Shown: piece by piece, positions 1 to 8,501 of the stretch
Position numbering within the stretch: the stretch's first letter is position 1
Layout of the letters: each line of letters opens with the position of its first letter
NCBI RefSeq assembly: GCF_000013645.1
Contig: NC_007952.1
Span: forward strand, 2,356,001 to 2,420,000
DNA from: Paraburkholderia xenovorans LB400
Lineage (GTDB): Bacteria > Pseudomonadota > Gammaproteobacteria > Burkholderiales > Burkholderiaceae
Reading direction: 5' to 3'
Length of the DNA: 64,000 nucleotides
Notes under the pieces: generated by a model
What the model was told of the DNA's origin: nothing
Seen by the model: the letters and a program-made list of their open reading frames with translations, nothing else
Databases searched by the model: none
Translations under genes and position numbers: made by a program

Positions 1-76
1 GACATGGTTGCGCGAGACGGGCATCACACCGGCGCATTTCTTCTATGAAAAGTTCTCGGCGAGTAACCTTGCGTGA
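1..76 (+). CDS. benC: Benzoate 1,2-dioxygenase reductase, C-terminal end (partial)
   Basis: Only the last 24 residues are inside the window; they end in HFFYEKFSASNLA followed by TGA at 74-76. This matches the C-terminal signature of BenC, the ferredoxin/FAD reductase that passes electrons from NADH to benzoate dioxygenase. The stop codon overlaps the benD start (TGATG), as expected in a benABCD operon. The identification rests on this short tail plus the benD neighbour. Confidence 0.75.
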   Translation, partial: TWLRETGITPAHFFYEKFSASNLA

Positions 77-870
77 TGACCATGACTTCGTCCAACAAAC
101 GCTTCACTGAAAAAGTCGTGATCGTCACCGGCGCGGCGCAAGGTATCGGCCGTGGCGTTGCGCTGCGCGCGGCAGCCGAAGGCGCGATCGTCGTGCTCGC
201 CGATCGCGCCGAACTCGTGCACGAAGTGGAGGCGGAGATCGCCGCGCTCGGCAGCCCCTCGCTCGCCGTGATCGCCGATCTGGAAACCTATGCCGGCGCG
301 TGCAAGCTGATGCGGGCGGCGCTCGATGCCTTCGGCAAGATCGACGTGCTGATCAACAACGTGGGCGGCACGATCTGGGCCAAACCGTACGAAGAGTATG
401 AGGAAGCGCAGATCGAAGCCGAAGTGCGCCGCTCGCTGTTCCCCACCTTGTGGAGCTGCCGTGCGGTGTTGCCCGCCATGATCGCGCAGCGGCGCGGCGC
501 GATCGTCAATGTATCGTCGATTGCCACGCGCAGTATCTATCGCGTGCCTTATGCGGCGTCCAAAGGCGGTGTGAACGCGTTGACGGCCAGCCTCGCCTTC
601 GAACATGCGGACGACGGCATTCGCGTGAACGCCGTCGCCACCGGCGGCACCGAAGCGCCGCCGCGCAAGGTGCCGCGCAATACCGCACCGCAGAGCGAAC
701 AGGAAGCGCGCTGGTATCGAGGCATCGTCGATCAGACCATCGCTTCGAGTTTGATGCGCCGTTACGGCACCATCGATGAACAGGTCGGCGCGATTCTGTT
801 TCTCGCCTCGGACGAGGCGTCGTACATCACCGGCACCGTGTTGCCGGCAGGCGGTGGCGATCTCGGGTAG
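76..870 (+). CDS. benD: Benzoate diol dehydrogenase (1,6-dihydroxycyclohexa-2,4-diene-1-carboxylate dehydrogenase)
   Basis: This 264-residue short-chain dehydrogenase oxidises the cis-diol made by benzoate dioxygenase to catechol, with loss of CO2 and reduction of NAD+. The Rossmann motif TGAAQGIG lies near residue 18, the NNVGG motif near 95 and the catalytic YAASK motif near 156; the C-terminal ITGTVLPAGGG is typical of SDR enzymes. The start at 76 overlaps the benC stop. An in-frame GTG at 73 and an ATG at 82 are alternative starts. Position directly after benC and family-typical length support BenD over a generic SDR. Confidence 0.9.
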   Translation: MTMTSSNKRFTEKVVIVTGAAQGIGRGVALRAAAEGAIVVLADRAELVHEVEAEIAALGSPSLAVIADLETYAGACKLMRAALDAFGKIDVLINNVGGTIWAKPYEEYEEAQIEAEVRRSLFPTLWSCRAVLPAMIAQRRGAIVNVSSIATRSIYRVPYAASKGGVNALTASLAFEHADDGIRVNAVATGGTEAPPRKVPRNTAPQSEQEARWYRGIVDQTIASSLMRRYGTIDEQVGAILFLASDEASYITGTVLPAGGGDLG

Positions 871-883
871 CGCGGCGCGTGGG

Positions 884-3028
884 TCAGGTGGGCGCGCGGT
901 CCGCGTCGGCGAACCGCTCCAAGCACGCCTGTCTCACCCGCTCGACCGGCATCGACCAATCTTCACCCGGCGCGCGGCGGAACAGGCGCAGCGTGTGCGG
1001 ATACCACGGCGAATCGCTGCGTTCATGCATCCAGCGCCAGTCGATATCTTTTTCCGGCAGCATCACCCAGCACGGTGTGCCGAGCGACGCGGCCAGATGC
1101 GCGGTGGACGTATCCACGGCAATCACCAGATCGAGTTGCGCGATGATCGCGGCACTGTCCGCGAAATCCGTCACGCGCGATCCAACGTCGAGCAGCGGCT
1201 GCCCGGCGGGAGGATGTCTCGCTTCTTCCTCGCCCTGTCCTTTCTGCAGACTCACGAAACTCACGCCGGGCACGCTCCAGAGCGGCGCCAGTATGGCGAG
1301 CGAGGGAATCGACCGGTTCGCGTCGTTGTGATGGTTTGCGTTGCCCTTCCACACCAGACCGATCTTGCGGCCGGGCGGCAGTGCATCCAGCAGCGACCGC
1401 CAGCGATCAATCAGCGACGGCTCCGCTGTGAGACGCACGGGGCGCGGAATCGTATCCACGCTCGTACGCAGATGCAGCGGCGCGCTCAGCAGGCTCGTCC
1501 AGCAGTCGTAAGCCGCCGGGTGTGCGCGAGCGGTGTCGTGATCGAGCACGGCATCCACACCGTCGACCCGACCCATCAGCCTGTGCAGCGAGGGCGCGCA
1601 TGCAAACGTGATGTGCGAGGCGCCCTGTGCCTTCAACAAGGCAAAATAGCGGCTGAACTGGATCATGTCGCCAAGGCCGTCTTCCTGCCACACCAGCAGG
1701 GACTTGCCGTCGAGCGGGCCGCCCTGCCATTGCGGACAGCCCAGCATCGAAGCGGTCCTGTAATGGACGAAGGCGCGCTGCTCGTAGCGGCACTCGTACA
1801 GGCGCCACCCCTCTTCGAAGCGGCCCATGCCGAGCAGCAGCACGGCCAGCCCGAATCTCGCGTCGCCGTAATCGGCACGTAAAGCGAGCGCCCGGCGATA
1901 CGCGTTTTCCGCCTCGGACAGTTGCATGAGCTGCGCCAACGCCGCGCCAAGGTTGTAGTGCGCCTCGGCCAGATCCGGGCACATGCGGAGCGCATGCCTG
2001 AAAGCCTCGACAGCCGCCGTCAGACGATCGAGCCGGCGCAGCACGCAACCCAGGTTGTTATACGCATGAACGAGATCGGGCCGCAGGCGGATCGCCTCGC
2101 GGTAAGCCATTTCGGCTTCGAACAGTTGCTCCCGCCTGCCCATCGTCACACCGAGGTTGTAGTGGGCTTCAGCGTAGTCGGGACGGTGCGAGATTGCTTC
2201 GCGATAGGCGGCTTCTGCTTCGGGCAAGCGTTCGAGATCAGCGAGCACCGTGCCGAGATTCAGGTGGGCTTCCGCGTAATCCGCACGAATGGCAAGCGCA
2301 AGGCGAAAAGCCAGCTCGGCTTCGGCGAGACGGAAGGTGGCCTTCAGGACACCGCCGAGGTTATTGAGCGCCTCGGGATAATGCGGCCGGATTGCCAGCG
2401 CCTCGCGGTAGGCAGCGTCCGCTTCGGCGAAACGGCCCTGTTCCGTCAGCACGTTGCCCAGATTGTTATGGACTTCGGCATGGCCAGGCAGTCCCGGCAC
2501 GGCGTGGCGAAACGCCGCTTCCGCTTCGTGCAGGCGGCCCAGTTCGTGCAACACGATGCCGCGGTTGTAGTGAGCTTCGGCGTAGCCGGGACGAAGCACC
2601 AGCGCCTCGCGATAGGACGCCTCCGCCTCCTCCTTGTAGCCGAGGCCGTAAAGCACGGCGCCGAGATGATTGCGGGCGTCGGCGTGGGCCGGCTGCAATG
2701 CGACCAGTTGCCGGTACATTGCCTTGGCTGCGGACAGGCGCCCTAGTGACCTGAGCAGCATGCCGAGGCTGCCGTACACCTCCGCGTAGCCGGGTTTGAT
2801 GCGCAGACAGCGGCGCCAGTGGTGTTCCGCATCCGTGTGCCGCTGCAACGCGAAACAACACGCGCCGGCGATATTCAACGCGTCGGCCCGCGCGCCGGCC
2901 GGCAGTGCATCATCTTCCAGCAGGGGCGTTACCATCGACAAAGCCTCGGCGAATCGTCCGGCTGAGAACAACGCGACGGCGTGCCGGTTGATGTCGTCGA
3001 TAGGGAACGCGAGCTGCTTGTCGGTCAT
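884..3028 (-). CDS. TPR-repeat protein with C-terminal glycosyltransferase-like domain
   Basis: About 714 residues. The first two thirds are roughly eleven tandem 34-residue tetratricopeptide repeats with the recurring pattern YxEAHYNLGxxL / EAExAYREAI, followed by a GT9/GT41-like domain (LVWQEDGLGDMIQFSRY, GLVWKGN, DTSTAHLAASLGTPCWVMLP). Proteins of this build are usually predicted cytoplasmic glycosyltransferases acting on surface proteins or polysaccharides. The start at 3028 (MTDKQLAF) fits the repeat architecture better than the in-frame ATG at 3085. It is convergent with benD and has no informative partner, so the acceptor is unknown. The repeats are similar at DNA level, so copy number may vary between strains. 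Confidence 0.85.
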   Translation of the reverse strand: MTDKQLAFPIDDINRHAVALFSAGRFAEALSMVTPLLEDDALPAGARADALNIAGACCFALQRHTDAEHHWRRCLRIKPGYAEVYGSLGMLLRSLGRLSAAKAMYRQLVALQPAHADARNHLGAVLYGLGYKEEAEASYREALVLRPGYAEAHYNRGIVLHELGRLHEAEAAFRHAVPGLPGHAEVHNNLGNVLTEQGRFAEADAAYREALAIRPHYPEALNNLGGVLKATFRLAEAELAFRLALAIRADYAEAHLNLGTVLADLERLPEAEAAYREAISHRPDYAEAHYNLGVTMGRREQLFEAEMAYREAIRLRPDLVHAYNNLGCVLRRLDRLTAAVEAFRHALRMCPDLAEAHYNLGAALAQLMQLSEAENAYRRALALRADYGDARFGLAVLLLGMGRFEEGWRLYECRYEQRAFVHYRTASMLGCPQWQGGPLDGKSLLVWQEDGLGDMIQFSRYFALLKAQGASHITFACAPSLHRLMGRVDGVDAVLDHDTARAHPAAYDCWTSLLSAPLHLRTSVDTIPRPVRLTAEPSLIDRWRSLLDALPPGRKIGLVWKGNANHHNDANRSIPSLAILAPLWSVPGVSFVSLQKGQGEEEARHPPAGQPLLDVGSRVTDFADSAAIIAQLDLVIAVDTSTAHLAASLGTPCWVMLPEKDIDWRWMHERSDSPWYPHTLRLFRRAPGEDWSMPVERVRQACLERFADADRAPT

Positions 3029-3190
3029 GAGTCGTGGTAACTGGGAGTCGGCGGTGATCCGGCCGGGAAAGCGAACATGTACCACGCAGCTTACGGGAAT
3101 CGGCGCGCCTGTAACGCGCCGAAATGAGCGGCTTTCGGGCTTCTAATCCCACGCTATAACCAGGATCACCCGAGAAAAGACGGCGCGGCG

Positions 3191-3200
3191 ATGTTAGAAT
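3191..3200 (+). promoter_or_regulatory. Predicted -10 element of the DUF2946/TonB-receptor/PepSY operon
   Basis: TGTTAGAAT (extended -10 form, core TAGAAT at 3195-3200) lies 14 bases before the first ATG of the DUF2946 gene. No convincing -35 is visible. A start site near 3207 would leave almost no leader for the ATG at 3214, but a short one for the ATG at 3226. Confidence 0.35.
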
Positions 3201-3213
3201 CGCCCGCGTCTTT

Positions 3214-3627
3214 ATGCCTGCCAACATGACTCCACGCTCCCGCAACCACCTGACCGCCTGGCTTGGCCTGTTCGCCATGTGGCTCGTCGTGTTCGCGCCG
3301 GTCGTGAGTCAGATGCTGATGTCCAACCGTGCGCACGAGCCGATCGCCGCGCTCTGTTCCGCGCTCCAGCCTCGTGATCTGGGCATGGCGAGCACCACGA
3401 CTCAGGCCGCCCCGGCGCCGGTTCATTTGAGCCACGACGACGCATTCGGCGCGTGCGGCTACTGTCATCTGCTACAACACCACGTCGCCATGCCGACGGT
3501 CGCCTCGGTCGAGCCGCCGGCCGCCGTCGCGCTGGCGGGCACTGCCCCGCCTACGCTCTCCACCCGCTTCACGCCGCTCGGCGCATTTCCGTCCGGCCGC
3601 CCCAGAGCTCCGCCCGCCGTTTCCTGA
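3214..3627 (+). CDS. DUF2946 family protein
   Basis: A 137-residue protein with one hydrophobic segment near residues 15-36 and the family signature FGACGYCHLLQHH around residues 88-100. DUF2946 proteins are small inner-membrane or periplasmic proteins often found beside TonB-dependent receptors and PepSY membrane proteins, in several genomes in a copper context. The Cys/His-rich CxxCHxxxHH stretch could bind metal, but this is inference. It is first in an apparent three-gene operon with the receptor and PepSY gene. The start could also be the ATG at 3226. Confidence 0.75.
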   Translation: MPANMTPRSRNHLTAWLGLFAMWLVVFAPVVSQMLMSNRAHEPIAALCSALQPRDLGMASTTTQAAPAPVHLSHDDAFGACGYCHLLQHHVAMPTVASVEPPAAVALAGTAPPTLSTRFTPLGAFPSGRPRAPPAVS

Positions 3628-3708
3628 TCGCTGCCCATCCTGATCGCGCATTCGCCACCCCCGTCGAGGGGCGCGCGATCGCCTGTTCCATGCATCAAGG
3701 AAACGTTC

Positions 3709-6093
3709 ATGTTCAACTTCGTCCTGCGAAGGCTGTCCCTTCGCGCCCGCCGCGGCATGCGCGGCCTCTCGTTTCAAGCGCTGCCTCCGTCGCTGTTCCC
3801 GGCCTGCCTGCCCGCCATCGTTCCGGCGTTCGTGCCGGCTTTCGTCGCTTCGCCCGCTCATGCGCAGAGCGCGAGCGCCGAAGCCACGCTGCCCGTCGTC
3901 AGTGTCAGTGCGAGCGCGAATTCGGTCGCCGCGCCGCGCGCCGTCGATCCCAACCTGCCGGCCTCGGTGGAAACCGTTACCCCCGAGCAGTTCGGCAACT
4001 GGAACGTCGTCAATACGGAAGACGTGCTGAAGTACATGCCGAACCTCGCGGTGCGCAAACGCTTTATCGGCGACCTCAACTCGATCATCGCCGTGCGCGG
4101 CACGAGCAACACGCAAAGCGCACGCGGCCTCGTCTACACGGACGGTCTGCTGCTCAGCAATCTGCTCGGCAACAGCTATTCGTTTCCGCCGCGCTGGTCG
4201 ATGGTGTTTCCCGACGAGATCCAGCAGGTGGATGTGATCTACGGACCGTTTTCCGCGCTCTATCCGGGCAATTCGCTCGGCGCCACCGTGCTGATCAGCA
4301 CACGCATGCCGAAGCAGTTCGAAGCGACCGCCGACGTCAAAGGCTTTACCCAGCACTTCAGCCTGTTCGGCGTGAACCAGAATTTCAACGGCAGTGAAGC
4401 AAGCGCGACGATTGGCGACCGCATCGGCAAGTTCTCGTATCTGCTCGGCGTCAATCACCTGGAAAACACCAGCCAGCCGCTGCAATTCGCCACGCTGGCC
4501 CAATCGCACACGCCCGCGAAAGCCGGCGACATACCGGTAACCGGCGCGTATTTCTACAACAACCAGACCAATACACCGACGGCGGTGCTCGGCGTGAACG
4601 GCGAAGGCATCGAACATACGGTGCAGGACCAGTTCAAGCTGAAAACGCAGTACGACTTCACGCCGACACTGCAAGGCGGCTTCACGCTCGGCTATTGGCA
4701 TCAGACGTATAACAGCCAGACATCGAGTTTTCTGCGCGATGCGAACGGCAACCCGGTATACAGCGGCAAGGTCGCGATCGACGGCTATGAATACACGATT
4801 CCCGCCGCCGCGCTCGCCCCGAGTCTCGGCCATAGCGAGAACTGGCTCTATGGCGTGTCGTTGAAAACGCGCAATGCCACTGGCTGGAATGGCGAGGCCA
4901 TTGCTTCGTACTACGACGTCAGCGACAGCGTGGCGCGCACCGCGAATTCGGGCGCGCCGGGCAATGGCCCCGGCACCGTGATTTTCGGCGACGGCACCGG
5001 CTGGAAAACGCTCGATCTGCGCAGCACCTATACGCCCGCGACGAACCAGGCAGGTCTCACGAACCACGCGCTGAGCTTCGGCTATCACTACGACAACTAC
5101 TTCCTCGACAACGAGAGCTACAACACGCTGAACTGGCGCGACGGCGCGGCCACTTCGTTCGCCAATGCGTTTGCCGGCAAGACCCAGACCCAGGCGCTCT
5201 ACGCGCAGGACGCATGGCGTTTTCTGCCGCGCTGGAAGCTCGTCTACGGCGTGCGCTACGAGGACTGGCGAGCGTACGGCGGCTCGCAGTCGCTCGGCAG
5301 CACCACCCTGCCGTACAGCGACGTAAGCCAGCAGCATTTCTCGCCGAAAGCCTCCTTGTCGTTCGACGTTACGGACGACCTGACCTTGCGTGCGTCCATT
5401 GGCCGCGCGTATCGCTTCCCGACGGTCAGCGAGCTGTTCCAGGGGCAGATCAACGGCTCCTCGATCGTCAACAACAATCCGAACCTGAAACCCGAAGACG
5501 ATCTTTCAAAAGAACTGACTGCCGAATGGGCGCACTGGAATGGCGTGTTCCGTTTCTCGCTGTTCCAGGACGACGTGAAGAACACGATCTTCAGCCAGAC
5601 CGATACGACCGTGATTCCCAACGTGACGAACTTCCAGAACATCGGCAAGGTTCGCTCGCGCGGGGTGGAGACGAGCTATTCGGGTGAGGACGTGGTGGTG
5701 CACGGCCTGGACCTGCTGGCGAGCGTGGCCTACACGCAGTCGAAGATCCTCGAAAATGCGCAGAACCCCGCCACGGTCGGCAAGTACTTCTACCGGATTC
5801 CGCTGTGGCGCGCGGATATCGCCGCGACGTATCACTTCGGCGAACGCGCGGCATTCACACTGGCCGCGCGTTACTCGGGACGTCAGTACAACACGCTCAC
5901 CAATACAGACACGAATCCGGATGTATTCGGCGGCACCAGTTCGTACACGGTGGCCGATGCGAAATTCACCTTCAGGCCGAACAGGATGAGCGAAGTCGGC
6001 ATTGGTGTCGACAACCTGTTCGATGCCCGCTACTTCGTCTATCACCCGTATCCCGGTCGCACGTTCTACGTGGAAGCGAAGCTGCGCATGTAA
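3709..6093 (+). CDS. TonB-dependent outer-membrane receptor (probable metal/siderophore, copper possible)
   Basis: This 794-residue protein has a long signal peptide ending near residue 52 (SPAHA), a plug domain near residues 60-190 (ETVTPEQFGNWNVVNTEDVLKYMPN; VYGPFSALYPGNSLGATVLI) and a 22-strand barrel with the late signature KPEDDLSKELTAEW and a C-terminal strand ending FYVEAKLRM. Such receptors import scarce ligands across the outer membrane using TonB energy. Flanking DUF2946 and a Met/His-rich PepSY protein favour copper or a copper complex, but the ligand cannot be read from sequence. The final residue is Met, not the common Phe. Confidence 0.88.
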   Translation: MFNFVLRRLSLRARRGMRGLSFQALPPSLFPACLPAIVPAFVPAFVASPAHAQSASAEATLPVVSVSASANSVAAPRAVDPNLPASVETVTPEQFGNWNVVNTEDVLKYMPNLAVRKRFIGDLNSIIAVRGTSNTQSARGLVYTDGLLLSNLLGNSYSFPPRWSMVFPDEIQQVDVIYGPFSALYPGNSLGATVLISTRMPKQFEATADVKGFTQHFSLFGVNQNFNGSEASATIGDRIGKFSYLLGVNHLENTSQPLQFATLAQSHTPAKAGDIPVTGAYFYNNQTNTPTAVLGVNGEGIEHTVQDQFKLKTQYDFTPTLQGGFTLGYWHQTYNSQTSSFLRDANGNPVYSGKVAIDGYEYTIPAAALAPSLGHSENWLYGVSLKTRNATGWNGEAIASYYDVSDSVARTANSGAPGNGPGTVIFGDGTGWKTLDLRSTYTPATNQAGLTNHALSFGYHYDNYFLDNESYNTLNWRDGAATSFANAFAGKTQTQALYAQDAWRFLPRWKLVYGVRYEDWRAYGGSQSLGSTTLPYSDVSQQHFSPKASLSFDVTDDLTLRASIGRAYRFPTVSELFQGQINGSSIVNNNPNLKPEDDLSKELTAEWAHWNGVFRFSLFQDDVKNTIFSQTDTTVIPNVTNFQNIGKVRSRGVETSYSGEDVVVHGLDLLASVAYTQSKILENAQNPATVGKYFYRIPLWRADIAATYHFGERAAFTLAARYSGRQYNTLTNTDTNPDVFGGTSSYTVADAKFTFRPNRMSEVGIGVDNLFDARYFVYHPYPGRTFYVEAKLRM

Positions 6094-6173
6094 GCGCGCC
6101 CGGCTTGCCGCACGCACACCGGCACCGCTAGAACTAGAACCGATCGACTCATTTATTGCTTCAGGAGGATTTC

Positions 6174-7688
6174 ATGTCCACCACCACCGCTGACACATCA
6201 CGCGCGACGCCGGCAGCCAGTGCGGCCCACCCCGGCTATCGCACGCTCTGGCGCTGGCATTTTTATGCGGGCCTCTTCGTCATGCCGTTTCTGGTCGTGC
6301 TGGCGATCACCGGCACTGTGTATTGCTTCCAGCCGCAGATCGAACCACTGCTTTATCCGCAGCGTCTGATCGTCACTCCCCAAGCCACGCCCAGGCTGCC
6401 CGCAGAAGCACTGCTCGCCAAAGCGCGTTCGGCCATGCCGTGGGGCGCATCCGCGGTGACCGCCGTCGTCGATAGCGACCCGCGGCGCAGCGCCGAATTC
6501 GTCTTCCGTCTCGCGGACGGCGGCAAACAGAGCGTCTATGTGAACCCCTACACCGGCGCAGTGCTGGGCACGCTGAGCGTCGAGCGGCGCTTCATGCAGG
6601 TGGACCGGATGCTTCATCGCAAGCTGTTGCTCGGCAAACCCGGCGAGCTGCTGATGGAACTCGCCGCATGCTGGACGCTCGTGATGATCGGCACCGGCGT
6701 CGCCCTGTGGTGGCCGCGTGAAAAAACCACCGCACGTAGCGCGCTATTGCCGCGTTTCACACTGAAGGGCCGCCCGCTGTGGAAGAACATCCACACTGTG
6801 ATGGGCATCTGGCTCGCGCTCGGCGCACTTGCATTCGTGTTGACGGGGCTGCCCTGGACGGGTTCGTGGGGCAAGCAGTTCAAGGCACTCGCGACCGCGG
6901 CGAATCTCGGCGCGCCGCCGGGTTCCTGGGGTGGCCTGGCGTTGCGTTCGACACTGCCTGGTGCAGGCGGCATGCAAGCCGCCAAAGCCGACCCGCGTGC
7001 GCAAAACGCGGCGCATGACGAGCACGCCGCGCACGGCGGCCACCCCGCTGCCTCAGCCGGCATGGACTCGATGCCCGGCATGGTGATGGACGACCTGCCT
7101 CTGCCGCTCACGCCCTGGGCGGTCGGCAACACGCCGGTACCCGACTCCGCTTCCACTGGTGCAGGCCCGGCGCATCCGTTGCCGCTCGGACGCGTGGTCG
7201 CGCTGGCCGCATCGCTCGGTGTGACGGACGGCTATAACATCGTGCTGCCGGCCTCCGTGAACGGCGTCTATACCGTGTCGTACTTTCCGGCCGATCCGAA
7301 AGACGAACGCACGCTGTACGTCGACCAATACAGCGGCGCGATCCTGAAAGACATTCGCTATAGCGATTACGGCGCGGTGTCGAAGGCGGTGTCGTACGGC
7401 ACATCGCTGCATATGGGCCGCTATTTCGGCCTCGCCAACCAGCTTCTTTGCACCGTTATTTCTCTGGGGCTGGCGGCAATGGCCGTCACCGGTTGTGTGA
7501 TGTGGTGGAAGCGTCGGCCGCAACGCTCGCTCGGCGCGCCGTCGCGAGAACGGGCCGCGCCGCCCATGCGCGGCTGGAAAACCGGCCTCGTTCTGCTCGG
7601 CGTGGTGTTTCCGTTGATGGGCGCCACGCTGCTCGCGGTGTGGCTCGCGGATCGCGCGATCTTCGGCCGGGAACGCGCGCGGACCTAG
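6174..7688 (+). CDS. PepSY-associated TM protein with a His/Met-rich loop
   Basis: A 504-residue inner-membrane protein with four to five membrane segments (near residues 22-46, 155-180, 215-240, 405-435 and 470-495) and PepSY-type periplasmic regions. It resembles the PepSY_TM (PiuB-like) proteins found beside TonB receptors and thought to act as reductases or transporters for imported metal complexes. A loop at about residues 279-306 contains HAAHGGH followed by MDSMPGMVM, which resembles copper-binding Met/His motifs. The start at 6174 is fixed by AGGAGG at 6163-6168. It follows the receptor by 80 bases, probably in one operon. Confidence 0.85.
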   Translation: MSTTTADTSRATPAASAAHPGYRTLWRWHFYAGLFVMPFLVVLAITGTVYCFQPQIEPLLYPQRLIVTPQATPRLPAEALLAKARSAMPWGASAVTAVVDSDPRRSAEFVFRLADGGKQSVYVNPYTGAVLGTLSVERRFMQVDRMLHRKLLLGKPGELLMELAACWTLVMIGTGVALWWPREKTTARSALLPRFTLKGRPLWKNIHTVMGIWLALGALAFVLTGLPWTGSWGKQFKALATAANLGAPPGSWGGLALRSTLPGAGGMQAAKADPRAQNAAHDEHAAHGGHPAASAGMDSMPGMVMDDLPLPLTPWAVGNTPVPDSASTGAGPAHPLPLGRVVALAASLGVTDGYNIVLPASVNGVYTVSYFPADPKDERTLYVDQYSGAILKDIRYSDYGAVSKAVSYGTSLHMGRYFGLANQLLCTVISLGLAAMAVTGCVMWWKRRPQRSLGAPSRERAAPPMRGWKTGLVLLGVVFPLMGATLLAVWLADRAIFGRERART

Positions 7689-8040
7689 AACACGCCCGGA
7701 ATCACGCGGTAACGTACGCGGCCCTTGTAGGTCCGATACCCTTCGTCGGCTGAAAGAAGCTGCTCCTCGCGTACGATGCGCCCCACCTGCAACGCAAACT
7801 GGCAGCCGTACAAACGGAAGTCTTCGAAGCTCGGCCCCCAGCCCGCTCGTTGCAATGTCGGCGGCGTGCCGCTCGAACAGCAGCGCGAGCTTCGCCTTCG
7901 GGAAAGTGGAAAGAATGGCATTCAGCGCGGTGCCTGGAAAACCGTGGCCGGGGACGCTCGCGCCCATAACGCAGATCGAGCTTCGAATCGAGGCTCTCGC
8001 GATGCGTCTCCACCAGTTCATCGCCGTACAAGCTCGACAT
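7685..8040 (-). pseudogene. Decayed gene; C-terminal end resembles isoprenylcysteine carboxyl methyltransferase family
   Basis: On the minus strand the last 30 or so codons read RIVREEQLLSADEG then YRTYKGRVRYRVIPGVF, a good match to the C-terminal signature of the bacterial ICMT/PEMT membrane methyltransferases. Upstream the reading frame is not sustained: protein-like stretches continue in other frames (GTALNAILSTFPKAKLALLF around 7860-7930; MSSLYGDELVETHRESLD around 7985-8040), and the membrane helices expected of the family are absent. This looks like a truncated, frameshifted remnant. The parent family is a moderate-confidence guess. Confidence 0.42.
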
Positions 8041-8082
8041 CGAGGAGATTGCTTTCCGGGTGGAGTCGCGGAATTATAGCCC

Positions 8083-8424
8083 TCAACCCGCGGCGACGAC
8101 GTCGATACGCAGCGCTTCGCCACCCGCCGCGATGGCAAGAAGGATATCGACGTTCGGGTGCGCGCCCGGCCGGTTGCGCGCGTCGGCCGTGTGCTCGGCG
8201 AACACGACGAGCCCGTGCGCGGCCGCTTTGGCATCGAGCGTACCGAATGTCTGTTGCAGATAGTTGTACACCGCGAGCGACCCTTGCTTGCCCGGCTTGT
8301 TCTCGATGCCGGCGATCACGGCGCCCTTGCCGTCGACCAGATCAATACGCGCGATGCCCTCGATGCCCGGCATCTGCGCGAGGTTGTCCTTGAATACGTT
8401 ACCCGGTTGGATCATTGGAAACAC
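8083..8424 (-). CDS. DUF2322 family protein
   Basis: A 113-residue protein with the family core PGIEGIARIDLVDGKGAVIAGI followed by PGKQGSLAVYNYL, recognised from DUF2322, a small cytoplasmic family of unknown function in beta- and gammaproteobacteria. The upstream sequence reads GGAGTGTTTCC before the first ATG, and an alternative start is the Met at residue 4. It has no membrane segment or signal. It follows the NHL gene on the same strand but about 80 bases away, so co-transcription is uncertain. Confidence 0.7.
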   Translation of the reverse strand: MFPMIQPGNVFKDNLAQMPGIEGIARIDLVDGKGAVIAGIENKPGKQGSLAVYNYLQQTFGTLDAKAAAHGLVVFAEHTADARNRPGAHPNVDILLAIAAGGEALRIDVVAAG

Positions 8425-8501
8425 TCCTTCTATTCGGAAAATGACAGCGCGGGCCGTATCTTATCCGATAGGGTGTCATCCAATCACCACAAGCACGGCG
8501 G

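Noticed and set aside
3472..5337. Long minus-strand frame of 621 codons opposite the TonB receptor
   Set aside because: Arg/Ala/Val-rich shadow of a well-supported receptor gene; typical of GC-rich antisense frames.
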